Source of the DNA: Microcyclospora pomicola
Lineage: Eukaryota; Ascomycota; Dothideomycetes; Capnodiales
Direction: 5' to 3'
DNA: 64,000 nucleotides
Assembly (NCBI GenBank): GCA_002786065.1
Contig: NHNY01000031.1
Coordinates: 1,510 to 65,509, forward strand
This document shows, piece by piece, positions 33,737 through 45,511 of the stretch. A model generated the notes under the pieces. The model was not told the origin of the DNA. It made no database searches and saw only the letters and a program-made list of their open reading frames with translations. A program made the translations under genes and the position numbers. Position 1 is the first letter of the stretch, and each line of letters starts with the position of its first letter.

Positions 33737-34916
33737 GGTGGGAAGGGAATGACTAGAAGGGGACCGGGCAGAGCATGGCGAAGAGATCAGAGCAGGATCG
33801 GGTGGGCAAGGATATAGTTGTATACAGCAGGGCGATCCTGGTGAGGAACACGGACGGAGGAGGGAGAGGGCGCAAGTCGACGAAAGTGGACGTGGCTTGT
33901 GTTAGGTGCATGCTCAGCTGGATCCTGCGGGCAGCCATCCCGGCTACGTTACTTGTACCTTATGCGCATTCTATATCAGAAGAGGTACTGTATTGTATCT
34001 CCCGGCCTTTTGGTGGGGATAAGGGGGATCATGTTTGTTGTTCCCAATGTCGACCACTAGAATGACCTGGTATCTGTCTTGATCCCATCTCTACGCGCAT
34101 GTTGGGGATTGACCACGAATGAATCCTGCCGGCTGCCATCTCCGCCACGTACGGTGTCTGGAGAAAAAGATGCAAGGAATCCAGGACAACGACGTTATTG
34201 GCTGGCAGGCGAGAGAAACCGGCCGTGTGATGATACGGCCCAAGTAAGGTTATACCTGGCTAGCAGGAAGATTCGCAGTCAAACCGCGCGTATCGGATAT
34301 ACTTCGAACCCAATACGTGTTCGCTGGACGGGTGCGATCAGGGGCTCACGCGAGCGGTCTTGGTATGATAACAAGGAGCGGACATATATATCATGGTGGC
34401 GTTATCAGATGCTGTCGTCTCTTGGATGAGCTTTCTGATATAGCTTTACCTTTGCTGTTATTATTAGTAGACTCTTGCTAGACCCTGGCATGATTGACCC
34501 TCGACAAAACGCCACGGTGATAGACTTGCCCACGTTTCCTCTCTTCCGTTCCGCTAGTAAAGTCTCATGCTGACCTTATCACCGTTGCACCGTGGTGTCC
34601 CGTCCTTCGCCCCGCGGATGTCTCTGCAAGAGATCACCATGTCCGGCCACGGGCTTCTGAACATAAGGTAAGTGCTGCTCGAGATGTGAACGATGGTCAG
34701 ATCTCGAATAGATCTTGTTGGGATCTATCCCACACAGATCCTACCTTGGGCTGGAAATTGCTTGACCACATAACCTAGATGGCACTATAAGACAAGCTAG
34801 GGATCGGGCCATGCAGGCAGGACACTACTGTACTTCCATCACCTAACACTTCTCACCCTGCTAAAACCTGTAAATGCTTCTCCTGCTTTCTACAATACAT
34901 ATCTCTATCAAGCTCA
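33737..34916. other. Intergenic, nothing recognised
   Basis: 1.18 kb: promoter of the GT90 gene and 3' flank of SNF5. A TTCGAACCC string near 34306 was checked as a tRNA B-box but no A-box or cloverleaf accompanies it. Confidence 0.4.
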
Positions 34917-37267
34917 TCAAGTTGCCGCCGCGCGAGGTGACGCTGGCAGAAGGGACTGCCTCTGCCCGTAGCCCTGACTGAGAAAACTGCCCGCACCATT
35001 GGCTCCCGGATAATTCCCTCCACTCCCCCCATGCCCTTCCGCCGCCAGTCTGCGTTCCCGGTACTTGCGACCGTTGATGATGTTCTGCAACCGCTTCCGC
35101 TCTCGCGGCTCCGTGATCTTCGTCCAATCCAGATCCTCGCCTGGCTCGGCGTAGTTAACGATGTCCGCCAGCGTGGATGCCGAGATCTGCCCTTGTCCAC
35201 CCACGGCAGACGCGCCCGTGTAGAGGTGAGACGACGGGTTGACGTCGTTGTAGACCCGAGGTGGAGGCGTGCTTGAAGGGAACGATGTGAGATCGCTCTG
35301 CAGGTGTCGGGGAGCGGCGGGTGTGGGTCCGTTGAACACTGTAGGTGGTATGGCGGCTTCGCGGGACGACTGGTTCTTTTCATGCAGGAACAGATTGTGA
35401 TTCCACGGCGGAAGGCGTTTGTCTCTTTCATACAGCAAGCCACAGTTGTTGCATAGAGTCTGTAGAGTGTTAGGGAGGTGTCAAAGTGCATTGCTCGTCG
35501 AGGAAAGCTTACCTTTGCACCAGCAGGACCATCTCGCACACCCCATATCGCCTGGCCCCAGACTCTGCAATGTGAACAGTGCCAATATTGTCGTTCTCCC
35601 TCGGTGAGTTGCTGTGACGTTCCACCGAACCCGGCAATCTCAGGAGTTTCTCGTCCCACCGGCGATAGACTTCTAAACCGTCGCTTCTTCTTCGCCCGCT
35701 CGCCCCGGCCCATCCGTTCGTCTTCTCCCAGACCAGCTTGTGACGTTCCCAGCCCGCCCGCGAAATAATCGCTACTGTTTGGTGTTTGTAGACTATACGT
35801 ATTCGTGAACCGAGCAGTATCCCGACGTGCTCTCCGTAACTGACGTTCCCGATCACCTTCCCGTTTCTCAATCTCTTCCTTGCTGAGCTCCTCGATCTTC
35901 GGCTCCCAGTCGTATCCGAGCGCATCTTCGTCGAATCGCCATCCTGCTCCGACACCGAGAGCAGACTCTGCAGTCCCGTGAAACTCGCAGGCTTCGTTGT
36001 CAACGACTCCCCAGTTATCAACATCACTCCCTACGACACCAGCAAGACTGCCACCATTTTCAATCATGTCCTTCTTGAGCCGCAGACTTGCTTCATAGAT
36101 AGCCAGTGCCATGTTCGGTACCCACTCTCCCGACAGTCCCATGTCTGCGCAAGTCTGCTTGGCGAACATCTCAGCAAATCCTGGGGGATACAACAACGAC
36201 CACTCAAACTTGTCGGTGTATAAGCGATTTTGCTGGTTGATCGAGATGTGTAACACGCAGCGATGCGAGTCAGGAGGATTTAGCATGGAAGAGATCGAGT
36301 CGTTTGTGTGTGAGGAATGTGCAGTGACTGCCAAGGCTGGGGATGACGTGCCATTCAATAGTGGTGTCGTGTTGCCAGAAGTTGCAAGATGTCCGTTGAC
36401 TCGCGGCGGTTGCAGGAGGTTTGTCCCTGGAGTATGGACGTTCATTGATGTAGACGAATCTTCGCGTGACGGATGCCGCTGCGATGGAGTCGTAGCATTG
36501 GTTGGTGGAGCTGGTTCGTTCGCCGCTGCCGGCTGGAATAGTGGATGCAGTGCTGTAGGTGCGTGCTCTTCCAGTTGCTGGCGGATCTGCTGTGCGATTT
36601 CTGCAATCATCTGAATCTTCCTCGTGACGGGGAAATCCAACTCGTCCACAAATGTTTTGGCAAATTGGTCCGGAGTAATGATGGCCTCGTGTAGGTTCCA
36701 CAGGAAGCTGTCCTTCAACCGAAACGGCGCTGTCGGCTCAGGCGCCTTGTATGCTGGCAAATTCTCATCAATGCCGAAGTCTTTGGCGTTATTGGGTGTT
36801 GGGAGGGCAGCTTCCGGCCGAAAGGGGATAATGTCCAAGTCAATACGGATCGGCACTAGAGTTGTGGGCAGAGCGGACTGGACGTGCATTTGCTTCTCCG
36901 TCAATGTCCTTTTAGGCTTACCCATCCAATCTCGCCATATACCCTGCACATCCACCGGGGCAAAGATTGCCCTGCCAAGCTCTTTCTGTGCAGTCGCTTC
37001 GCCATTGGGGTTCACCTCGCGCCGTTGCTGATTTGTCCGCAAACCCATGGAACGTCGCGGTGCATCTGAGTCCTCGATGCTATCGTCGTCAAACTCCTCG
37101 GCGTAGTTGATGGCGGTGGTGCCTCGTTTGGTGGTTCGCACATTCGGCACGGCATTTTGTGGTTGAACTGGTGTGAGTAATGAGTTCCCATACGTGCGAA
37201 TTCGCGGCGCGTAGCTTGAGGTGAACGCCTGTGGCGCGGAAACACGATTGATGTTCACCGCCGACAT
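34917..37267 (-). CDS. SNF5: SNF5/SMARCB1-type SWI/SNF chromatin-remodelling subunit with GATA-like finger
   Basis: Complement of 34917-35459 and 35513-37267: 765 residues, one 53-bp intron (GTAAGC..CTACAG). ATG at 37267 (MSAVNINRVS). The SNF5 domain holds VPIRIDLDII, DSFLWNLHEAIITPDQFAKT, FVDELDFP, LHISINQQNRLYTDKFEWSL and PGFAEMFAKQTCADMGLSGE. The C-terminus has a GATA-type zinc finger (WHCSHCRVWG ... TLCNNCGLLYERD; C-x2-C-x20-C-x2-C) split by the intron, then a Pro/Gly-rich tail with a basic helix ERKRLQNIINGRKYRERRL. Core subunit of SWI/SNF or RSC in the nucleus. Two SNF5 paralogues exist in many fungi (Snf5, Sfh1); the finger favours the filamentous-fungal SNF5 form but the exact paralogue is not settled. 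Confidence 0.93.
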
Positions 37268-37697
37268 GGTGACCAACTGTCTGGCCGAGACTAAGATGGT
37301 CCACGATCAATCCAGGAAGAAGTTGGCTGATCGCCAATCGCGAATGCGATTAGTGCAGGCGCAGACAATTTCCGATCATGACATGAGCCTCATCCGAATC
37401 GCAAAGCTTGCGCGGATGCGCGATGCAATAATTCGAGGTGGACGGTCGATTCTCCGCTGGTAATACAGGTCAATGCAAGGAGGACGTGTAGCTTCGCGTG
37501 TTTCTGGACGAAGTTCACGCTGGCTGGCGTTTGAGATCTATGTTGCTGCATGAATGCCTCAGGCATCAGGCACTCGACGTGGTCCGTATACTACATGCTG
37601 GGGTAAGTAGATATCGAGACGTGAGGTATCATCTGATCTTCGTTAAGAATCAGCTTGTATCGCATCTGACCTCCGGGCGTCTTCTTGTACATTCCGT
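37268..37697. promoter_or_regulatory. Bidirectional promoter region, SNF5 / prolyl-tRNA synthetase
   Basis: 430 bp between divergent start codons. No TATA or defined operator identified. Confidence 0.4.
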
Positions 37698-39482
37698 ATG
37701 AACTGCAATGTCCTGACACAGAGGTTGAGGACGACACCTCGCCTGTTTTGTTACGTCCCAAAATACGCCAAAAGATATCTACATGTGAGCAATGGCCATC
37801 CGCCACGTTTGATCATTGGAAATCTAACATCAAAAACACCACAGGCTGATGGTCGCTCACGCTTAAGCAGCTTCTGGGTACCCACACAGCCTAAGAAGAA
37901 GCAACAGGAAGCCAATGTTGTCGAGGAAGATGGCCATGACTTGCTCCTACGAGCAGGGTTTCTACGCCAAGCACATTCGGGCATATTTCATCTCCTGCCA
38001 TTAGGACTGCGGGTTCAGGATAAGATCGAAAATCTAATTGATAAGCACATGCGTAGCCTTGGTGCATCAAAAGTCTCACTATCATCGCTGTCATCCGAAG
38101 ATCTGTGGCAACGTTCTGGACGACTCGACAAAGGCCGCGGCTCGGAATTCTTTAGATTGGAAGACCGTAAGCAAGCCAAGTATTTGCTGTCGCCGACCCA
38201 TGAAGAAGAAATTACGACAATTGTTGCGAATGCTGTACATTCGTATAAAGATCTGCCACTCAGGCTGTACCAAGTCTCGAGAAAATACCGCGATGAAGCA
38301 AGGCCACGTCAAGGATTGCTACGCGGTCGGGAATTCGTGATGAAAGACCTCTACACTTTCGATGCGTCCGATGCTGAGGCGCGGAAAACGTACGAAGAGG
38401 TCCGAGAAGCGTATAAATCGTTTCTAGATGAGCTACGTCTACCATATTTCGTCGCTGCAGCAGACTCGGGGAACATGGGCGGCAATCTAAGTCATGAATA
38501 CCACTTCGCATCCGACAAAGGAGAAGATGTCGTGATCAAGTGTGGTGCCTGTGCTTACTCGGTCAATGAAGAGCTGTTCGTTGGCAATCATGACGACTAT
38601 AGCGAGGATAAGACTGACGCCCCAAGAACATGGACCGCCGTGACCAAAGACCGGAAGACCTTGATACACATGTGCTATCCTCGCTCGGACGAGATCAACA
38701 CACACGCCGTCAAGCTGCTACGTCCAGACATTGACACGTCTGTAGAATATGACAATTCTGTCGAACTTGCAGCGCCCTCATCAGAAGTGAGGCATGTTTT
38801 CTATTACGATCCGCGTATCGCCCCAGAAAAAGCCACAGAGCAGGATTACCCCATCCCTCCAGGTACTCCAAAATTCGCTCTTCCCACCAAGCTGCCGAAC
38901 AGTGAGCGTCACGTTACAGTCACCAAAGCTCGACACGGTGACAAGTGTCCCTCGTGCAGCCAGAAGTCACTCGAACTTCACAAAGCAGTAGAGATTGGCC
39001 ACACCTTCCATCTCGATACACGATACTCCGCCCCGCTTTCTGCCAACATTCTCAATGCCAAGAACCAGACTCTGCCAGTCTCGATGGGCTGCCATGGTAT
39101 CGGTGTCTCTCGACTCGTTGGCACCATTGCAACTCTGATGTCTGACCACAAGGGGCTGAATTGGCCTTTGAAGATCTCACCATTCGAAGCCGTCATTGTG
39201 CCGACAAGAAATGATGGGAGCATGACAGAAGGTGCAGATCACCTTCATGACCAACTGAAGAACCTTGGCGCAGATGTAGTGATTGATGACCGGGCACGCC
39301 CCCTTGGGTGGAAACTCAACGATGCAGATTTAGTTGGCTACCCCATACTTATCGTCATGGGCAAAGAATGGGCTAGCGAAGAGTCGAAGGTTGAGATTCA
39401 GTGTCGACGGCTGGGGATCAAGGAACAGCTTCCCACCGCGGACCTGTCAAACAGAATCGTCGAGCTGCGAGGTCAGCTGTAG
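37698..39482 (+). CDS. Mitochondrial prolyl-tRNA synthetase (class II)
   Basis: Single exon, 594 residues. The N-terminus (MNCNVLTQRLRTTPRLFCYV) is basic and lacks acids, as in a mitochondrial targeting signal. Class II motifs are clear: motif 1 in RAGFLRQAHSGIFHLLPLGL, motif 2 in LYQVSRKYRDEARPRQGLLR followed by GREFVMKDLYTFD, motif 3 in SMGCHGIGVSRLVGTI. A C-terminal anticodon-binding domain starts at LKISPFEAVIVP. The insertion between motifs 2 and 3 carries CGACAYSVNEE and CPSCSQKSLELHKAVEIGH, as in bacterial-type ProRS. It charges mitochondrial tRNA-Pro; yeast AIM10 is the counterpart. Confidence 0.94.
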   Translation: MNCNVLTQRLRTTPRLFCYVPKYAKRYLHVSNGHPPRLIIGNLTSKTPQADGRSRLSSFWVPTQPKKKQQEANVVEEDGHDLLLRAGFLRQAHSGIFHLLPLGLRVQDKIENLIDKHMRSLGASKVSLSSLSSEDLWQRSGRLDKGRGSEFFRLEDRKQAKYLLSPTHEEEITTIVANAVHSYKDLPLRLYQVSRKYRDEARPRQGLLRGREFVMKDLYTFDASDAEARKTYEEVREAYKSFLDELRLPYFVAAADSGNMGGNLSHEYHFASDKGEDVVIKCGACAYSVNEELFVGNHDDYSEDKTDAPRTWTAVTKDRKTLIHMCYPRSDEINTHAVKLLRPDIDTSVEYDNSVELAAPSSEVRHVFYYDPRIAPEKATEQDYPIPPGTPKFALPTKLPNSERHVTVTKARHGDKCPSCSQKSLELHKAVEIGHTFHLDTRYSAPLSANILNAKNQTLPVSMGCHGIGVSRLVGTIATLMSDHKGLNWPLKISPFEAVIVPTRNDGSMTEGADHLHDQLKNLGADVVIDDRARPLGWKLNDADLVGYPILIVMGKEWASEESKVEIQCRRLGIKEQLPTADLSNRIVELRGQL

Positions 39483-39717
39483 ACTAGTGTTGTATAGTAG
39501 TGTATGAATAAGGATCAGGGGCTTGTATACAGCCGAACGAAACAATTGCTTGCTCTTGTGAGGCAGTATCAAAGTGTTTCCTCTCTCAGCATAGCCTGAG
39601 GATTTCACTACAAGCACAGTTCGACTCTGGATTCTCGACATCAATTCCTTGTCATCTTTGTTATATACAGTCTGCAGGATCGAGAAGTCCCCACCACACA
39701 ACCTTCTGACAGCCACT

Positions 39718-40345
39718 TCAACCATACCACGTCTTCTTATCGTGGACCTCCTTCCCGCCGGTATAGAAAGCGCCCTCATGCTGCTCAACGCCCTCGGCCG
39801 GCGAAAGCCAGTCAACCCGATTCTTGGTGAAAGTCTCATGCTTCGGCTTCAGCTTCGTCTCATGCAACTTGAAGTTGTCCACCGTTCCGATCCTGGTGAT
39901 CAGCATTCCGGGGAACCCGCTGGAGACGCGGTACATGAGCGAGCCGCAGTTCGAACAGAAGTGGTTGGTCATGGTGTTGCCAGTGCCGATGGTCTCGCTC
40001 TGAGAATACTGCTTGAGCAGATCCTTACCCTTCAGATGTGTGGTGTCCTCCTCCTTCACGATGAAGTTGGAGGCGAACATTGACGCTGTTATCAAGACGA
40101 AGGGTTAATTATGCCACGCAGACATGTTCACAGTGAGAAAGCTCACCAGTGATCTTGCGGCAGTCTTTGCAGTGGCAGATAAAGGTATCAACGAGGCCGT
40201 CGCCTTCCACTGGCTGTTTATCGATCAGTCATAGTCGGGCAGGAGAGGTGGTGAACCACGATTGTTCTGGTTATGGGGAGTCGGATCTCACAAATTCAAT
40301 CTGCACGCCATTGCAGAAGCAGGACGCTTTTGCTCGTTCAACCAT
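39718..40345 (-). CDS. GFA (glutathione-dependent formaldehyde-activating) family protein
   Basis: Complement of 39718-40085, 40147-40213 and 40292-40345: 162 residues with introns of 61 and 78 bp, both restoring the family pattern. Zinc-binding cysteines are in place: ASCFCNGVQ, ICHCKDCRKITASMFASNF and HFCSNCGSLMYR. Size and order match fungal CENP-V/GFA proteins, mostly of unknown substrate; the glutathione-formaldehyde role is proven for only a few. Convergent with the prolyl-tRNA synthetase (235 bp apart). Confidence 0.9.
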
Positions 40346-41122
40346 GATGCTGGAGATGTTCACGTGTTGTTATTGTAAAAAGTTCGTTGAAAAGAGAACG
40401 TTGAGCACTCCTACCTCGTTGCGAACAGCTATACCTTTATATCTCGCACTCACAGCCGGATGAACGGATTACGCAGCAACAACACACCTAGAGAAGCTCC
40501 ATGTACCGAGGGGCGCGGTGATGTCAGCCGGCAACATAGCGGAACGCAGGACGCTGCCAACAGGTAAGACAATGCAACACAGCCGGCGTGAAAGGTATGA
40601 GAGCAAGCGAACAGACATGAAGGAAGACATGAGGTGATTGACGGTGTTTATCTGCACCTGAGGTCTCAATAACGAACGCAGTATATATATATGGAGCCAC
40701 ATCCTCCATCAATGTCATGTAGGTCTGCCATGGGCCGTCAAAGTATGGCCTCCCAGCACTTCTGCCTCAGGCCTCCAGCCCCCACCTCGAGCGGGTGAGT
40801 ACACGGGCTTGGATCGCTGACTACGCACATCAATAATGCAACAGCTCGTGCGACACCACCAAGGCATTCTTCGCATTTGTACTTCAACCTGAAGCAATGG
40901 CTGTATCACCGCATTCGTTCATCTCCCGGATCGAACATTACCAATAAGAAGCTGGACCGACTTCTCGCCGTACGCTCTCCGACGCTCTTCTTGTGGACCA
41001 AAAGCTTCGTTTCTGCTCATTGATTATAAGCGATCCTTTGTCTAGCAGACCCTCACGAATAGAGCTCCTCCCCAAAAATAAAGCCCATCAGATACCTCAG
41101 ATACCTCGTCAACCACAACAAG
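40346..41122. promoter_or_regulatory. Divergent intergenic region, GFA / NAA15
   Basis: 777 bp. A run gtatatatatatgg at about 40680-40694 is the only obvious TATA-like element; short frames here are unsupported. Confidence 0.35.
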
Positions 41123-43736
41123 ATGAGTGTTCAAGCACCTCTGCCCTCGAAAGAGGCTACTCTGTTCAGGCACCTGGTACAATTCTACGAGACCAAGCAA
41201 TACAAGAAGGGCCTCAAGAATGCCGACCAAATATTGAAGAAACATCCCAACCATGGTGACACGCAATGTATGAAGGCGCTCATCATGAGCAGTCAAGGCA
41301 AGCAAGAGGAGGCTTTCGAGCTCTGCAAGCTTGGCTTGAAGAACGCTATGAAGAGCCATGTGTGTTGGCACGTGTACGGCTTGCTATGGCGAAGCAAGAA
41401 AGACTACGAGGAGGCAATCAAGGCATACCGTTTCGCCCTGAGGCTGGATCCGGACAGCGCGCAAATACAACGGGATCTGGCGTTGCTGCAAGTGCAAATG
41501 CGAGACTATGCAGGGTACATCCAGAGTCGGCGACAGATGTTGCAGGCGCGACCACAAACGAGACAGAACTGGACAGCACTGGCTGTGGGACTGCACTTGA
41601 GCGACGATCTAGTGGGTGCAGAGGATGTTTTGACCAAGTACGAGCAGACTTTGAAAGAGACGCCACGCAAGACAGATGTCGAACATGCCGAGGCCATCAT
41701 GTACAAGAACACCATTATTGCTGAGTCTGGTGATCTTGCGCGAGCCCTGGAGCATCTGGAAAGCATATCGAAGTCTGTCCTGGATCGAACTGCATATATG
41801 GAAATGAGGGCCGACTATCTTCTGCGGCTTGACCGGAAAGCGGAGGCTGAGAAAGTTTACCGAGCTTTACTTCAACGAAACTCCGAGAAGAGGCTGTACT
41901 ATGAGGGTCTCGAGAAAGCTTTGGGGTTGGACAGGACGAAATTTGAGGACCACGCCAAGCTCATTGATCTTTATCAGAGCTATGCAGACAAGAGTGAGCG
42001 AATCGACGCAGCGCGACGGATACCGTTGGATTTCGAAGAGGGAGATGTGTTTTCGCAACACGCAGACAAGTATCTGCGGCGTATGTTCAAGAAAGGAGTA
42101 CCGAGCACTTTTGCAAACCTGAAGCAGCTCTATGCTAGTCCTGAGAAACAAGAAACGATTCGTGGACTTGCGGAGTCTCTGGCGAAAGAAGAACCGCCAA
42201 CGAGTGGTGTGAACGGTGACAGTCAAACCAATGGGAATGCGGATGGAGCTAGCAAGACCAACAACGATAAGGCGGCGATCAACTGGCAACTAAGCGTAAA
42301 CTATTTCCTCGCGCAACACTACAGCTACCACCTTTCGCGAGATCTGGACAAGGCTCAGCAGTATATCGACAAAGCTATCGCAGTCAATCCTTCCAAGACT
42401 GATTACACCTATCACATGACGCGTGCGCGGATAATGAAGCATCGTGGCGATGTTGCAGGCGCATCTCAAGCCATGAATGAGGCACGTGAGATGGATCTCA
42501 GAGATCGATACATCAACACCAAGTGTGCCAAGTACCAATTACGTAACGACGAGCACGACGCAGCTGTAGAGACGATGGGACTTTTCACTCGCAAGGAAGC
42601 CGTGGGCGGACCATTAGGAGACTTGTTGGACATGCAATGTGTGTGGTTCATCACGGAAGATGGAGAAAGCTATCTACGCCAGGGCAAGTACAGTCTCGCG
42701 CTCAAGCGTTTCAATGCTGTGTACAACATCTTTGAGACTTGGCAAGAAGATCAATTCGACTTCCATTCCTTCAGCTTACGCAAGGGCATGATCCGGGCTT
42801 ATGTCGATATGGTGCGGTGGGAGGACAAGTTGCGAGAGCATCCTTTCTTCAGCCGTGCGGCACTATCGGCAATCAAGGTCTATACGCTGCTTCACGACGA
42901 CCCTTCGATCAGGGACGGTCATCTGCATGGTTCCTCGTCCGATATTGCCGAGAGGAAGAAGGCTGCTAAGAAGGCGGCGAAGGCGGCCGAAAAGGCAGAG
43001 GCCGAAAGAAAGGCGGCTGCTGCGAAGAGACCACAACCGAAAGCTGATGATGGGGAGACCAAAGTCGAAGACCCGGATCCTAATGGCTTGGAACTGATCA
43101 AGACCGAGAAGCCGCTTGAAGAGGCGATGAAGTATGTCGTGCCGTTGCTCGAGCTGAGTCCGAAGAACATCAGCGCACAAGCTGCTGGGTTCGAGGTATA
43201 CATCAGGCGAAGTAAGTGACCAAGCTAGGTCTGGCATGCACGATTTATCACTGACTTGTATAACAGAGAAATATGTCCCTGCCTTGAAGTGCCTGCTCGC
43301 AGCTCAGACTCTCGACCCCGATCATCCTAAGTGCCACGAGATGAACATACGCCTCCAACTCGCGCTCCGAAACCTCTCCGAGGCTCTTCCCGCCCCTGTT
43401 CAGCAAGTCATCGACAGCCAATACCTATCAAAGCTAGGTCAAAAGTCTTTGCAGGACGTCAACGAGGAATACTTCACCTCACACCAGACCAGTGCTCCCG
43501 CGGTCCATTCGGTGGCGCGTCTTCGTTCCATCCTTGACCCGACCTCAGAAAAGGCCAAGTCCCAGAGCACACAAAATCTACTCGATTCACTAAAGCTCGA
43601 CAACCTCACTCTTCACGATGCTGAGGATGGTCTGGCTGTGCTCAAGCACCTCGGTGTCGACGACGCAAGCTACATCGAAGCCGCCCATGACTGTTTCCCG
43701 CAGGCCAATGCATTTTCGGCCGCACCAGCGTCCTAG
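41123..43736 (+). CDS. NAA15: NatA auxiliary subunit, N-terminal acetyltransferase (Naa15/Nat1)
   Basis: Join 41123-43211 and 43267-43736: 852 residues, the size usual for Naa15; the 55-bp intron (GTAAGT..TAACAG) gives IRRKKYVPALKCLLAA. The N-terminus MSVQAPLPSKEATLFRHLVQ and FYETKQYKKGLKNADQILKK are strongly family-typical. TPR-like helical pairs fill the chain (WHVYGLLWRSKKDYEEAIKA, YRFALRLDP, LDRTAYMEMRADYLLRL, QYIDKAIAVNP). A Lys/Ala/Glu-rich helix (AERKKAAKKAAKAAEKAEAE) lies near residue 610. It anchors the catalytic Naa10 to ribosomes for co-translational acetylation of Ser/Ala/Thr/Gly N-termini. Confidence 0.95.
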
Positions 43737-44494
43737 GTGCATAGCTTGTCGCGTGTCGTGCAAAGCTATCAGTGGAAGACATGGTAGGCTGCAGTGATAG
43801 AAGAGGTCAGATGACGGTCGACTTGACGTTCGACATCAACGTATCTCTGTGCAGCGTTCAAAAAAGTGTTTGTGTAATCATGATGTACGACGGATGTTAT
43901 GCATAGCGTGGTGACGCATGGGTTACACGCCTGTATGAAGTGCCGCGACTGCTTGTGTCTCTCATCGCGTTGTATCCGTCACGAGTGTGCCATGAGGTCG
44001 TGTATGCGTCAAACCTGACTACTACCATCACCCTACATTACCTCCTGATCTACGTGACGATTGTGCAATAGCTAGCTGTAAGAGACGCAACGGAGATTGA
44101 AGCTTGGGCTCACAGTGTCCACAGGCAGTGAAGGCCCGTGCGAGCAGTGCATCACATCTGTCGAGAGCGTAGAACATTGCTACACTCGGTAGGTCAGTGG
44201 CACACACGGGATGTCCTTGTGAATCTTTCCCATCGTCGATTGTAACGAGAGACAAGAATGCCGAACGTTGTTACGATGCCCACTTGAAGCCATTATCTGC
44301 ACCGATGTGGCGATGATGCGTGCATTTTGAGCACCTCGAGCAAGTACAGACCCATGGACTGCACTTCACTGTACATGTGCTAACAGATCCTTAGACACCA
44401 TCCCAGCAATCCCAATCCCAGCACGGAGAGATAGCACAGTCTACGAGAACAGTCAAACTAAAGCTGGGCATGTAGACCGCTCCACACACTTCCA
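43737..44494. other. Intergenic, nothing recognised
   Basis: 758 bp: 3' flank of NAA15 and promoter of the next gene. No supportable frame. Confidence 0.4.
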
Positions 44495-45511
44495 ATGGAG
44501 CACAACGCGCCCCACGACGGCTCCGTCTTCGAGGGCTGGTACAGCAAATTCGACCTTCCCTCAGGCGCCCATCTAGCCTTGATCGTGTGCAAGGTCAAAG
44601 GCGCCGCCACCAAGCCCAACATGCTCTCGTTCACCTACGTTCCCCAGGACACCAGCCGAACCTACCAACGAGAAATCTGGATCGACGAGCTCCAGCTCGT
44701 GACGTTCTCTAAAGACCACGCCTTTGGCCTCGAATTGCCCGGCATAGGCCATATCCGCTGGCACGCCGACTCAACCACCGAGTATGCGATCGAGCATGCC
44801 GACTTCTCCTTCCACGCGACCACCGCTGCCGCCGCGCGCACCCCGTGGTCCTCAACCGCCAGCACGCCCGAGGCCCTGCTCGTCCACCTCCCGCTGCCAC
44901 TGCACTGGCACGTCCACACGCTGGCCTCCGCGTGCACATTCTACATGCGCATCGCCGACGCGCATCTCCTCCCTGCCGCCGACACCGCCGGCACCGCCCT
45001 CGTGCACCAGGAGAAGAACTGGGCGCACTCCTTCCCCGCCGCGCACATGTGGCTGCAGGCGCGCGACGGCGCCCGCGGCTTCTGCTGCGCGGGCGGCCGC
45101 ATCCTCGGCCTCGACGCCTTCCTGCTCGGCTACCGCGCCGCCGACTACGAGCTGGACTTCCGCCCGCCGTTCGCCGTGCGCCTCGCCGGCCTCCTCGGCC
45201 CCTTCATGAGCTACACGACCGACTGGGCGCGGCGCACCTTCACGCTGCGCGTCCAGAGCTTCCGCCGCAAGCTGTGCGTCACGGCGCGCGCGCCCGAAGG
45301 GAGCTTCTTCTCCCTCAGCTCGCCGTTCCCCGAGGGCCATCGGGAGAATTTCCTCGGGCAGAGCTTTCGGGCGACGATCGAGATCGAGATCTACGAGAGT
45401 GGTTGGTTCGGGCCGTGGCGGTTGGTCAAGACGGATGTGTTTGAGGGGGCGAGTTTGGAGTTTGGTGGCGGGTACTATCCGCCCGCGGGTGAGAAGCAGC
45501 GGTTTCATTGA
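44495..45511 (+). CDS. Tocopherol-cyclase-like family protein
   Basis: Single exon, 338 residues, noticeably GC-rich in its second half. The N-terminus carries SVFEGWYSKFDLPSGAHLAL, matching the FEGWYxK signature, and the centre HQEKNWAHSFPAAHMWLQAR matches the EKNWGxxFPxxWxWxQ block of plant tocopherol cyclase VTE1. No signal peptide or membrane span. Plant and cyanobacterial relatives close the chromanol ring of vitamin E; fungi are not known to make tocopherols, so the substrate is probably another isoprenoid or lipid. Assignment to the superfamily rests on these two blocks plus length. Confidence 0.78.
   Translation: MEHNAPHDGSVFEGWYSKFDLPSGAHLALIVCKVKGAATKPNMLSFTYVPQDTSRTYQREIWIDELQLVTFSKDHAFGLELPGIGHIRWHADSTTEYAIEHADFSFHATTAAAARTPWSSTASTPEALLVHLPLPLHWHVHTLASACTFYMRIADAHLLPAADTAGTALVHQEKNWAHSFPAAHMWLQARDGARGFCCAGGRILGLDAFLLGYRAADYELDFRPPFAVRLAGLLGPFMSYTTDWARRTFTLRVQSFRRKLCVTARAPEGSFFSLSSPFPEGHRENFLGQSFRATIEIEIYESGWFGPWRLVKTDVFEGASLEFGGGYYPPAGEKQRFH

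Noticed and set aside
34300-34315. TTCGAACCC string as a tRNA B-box
   Set aside because: No A-box at the right distance and no acceptor-stem pairing on either strand.
44852-45508. Minus and alternative-frame ORFs of about 200 codons in the tocopherol-cyclase-like gene
   Set aside because: Caused by high GC, which removes stops from all frames.
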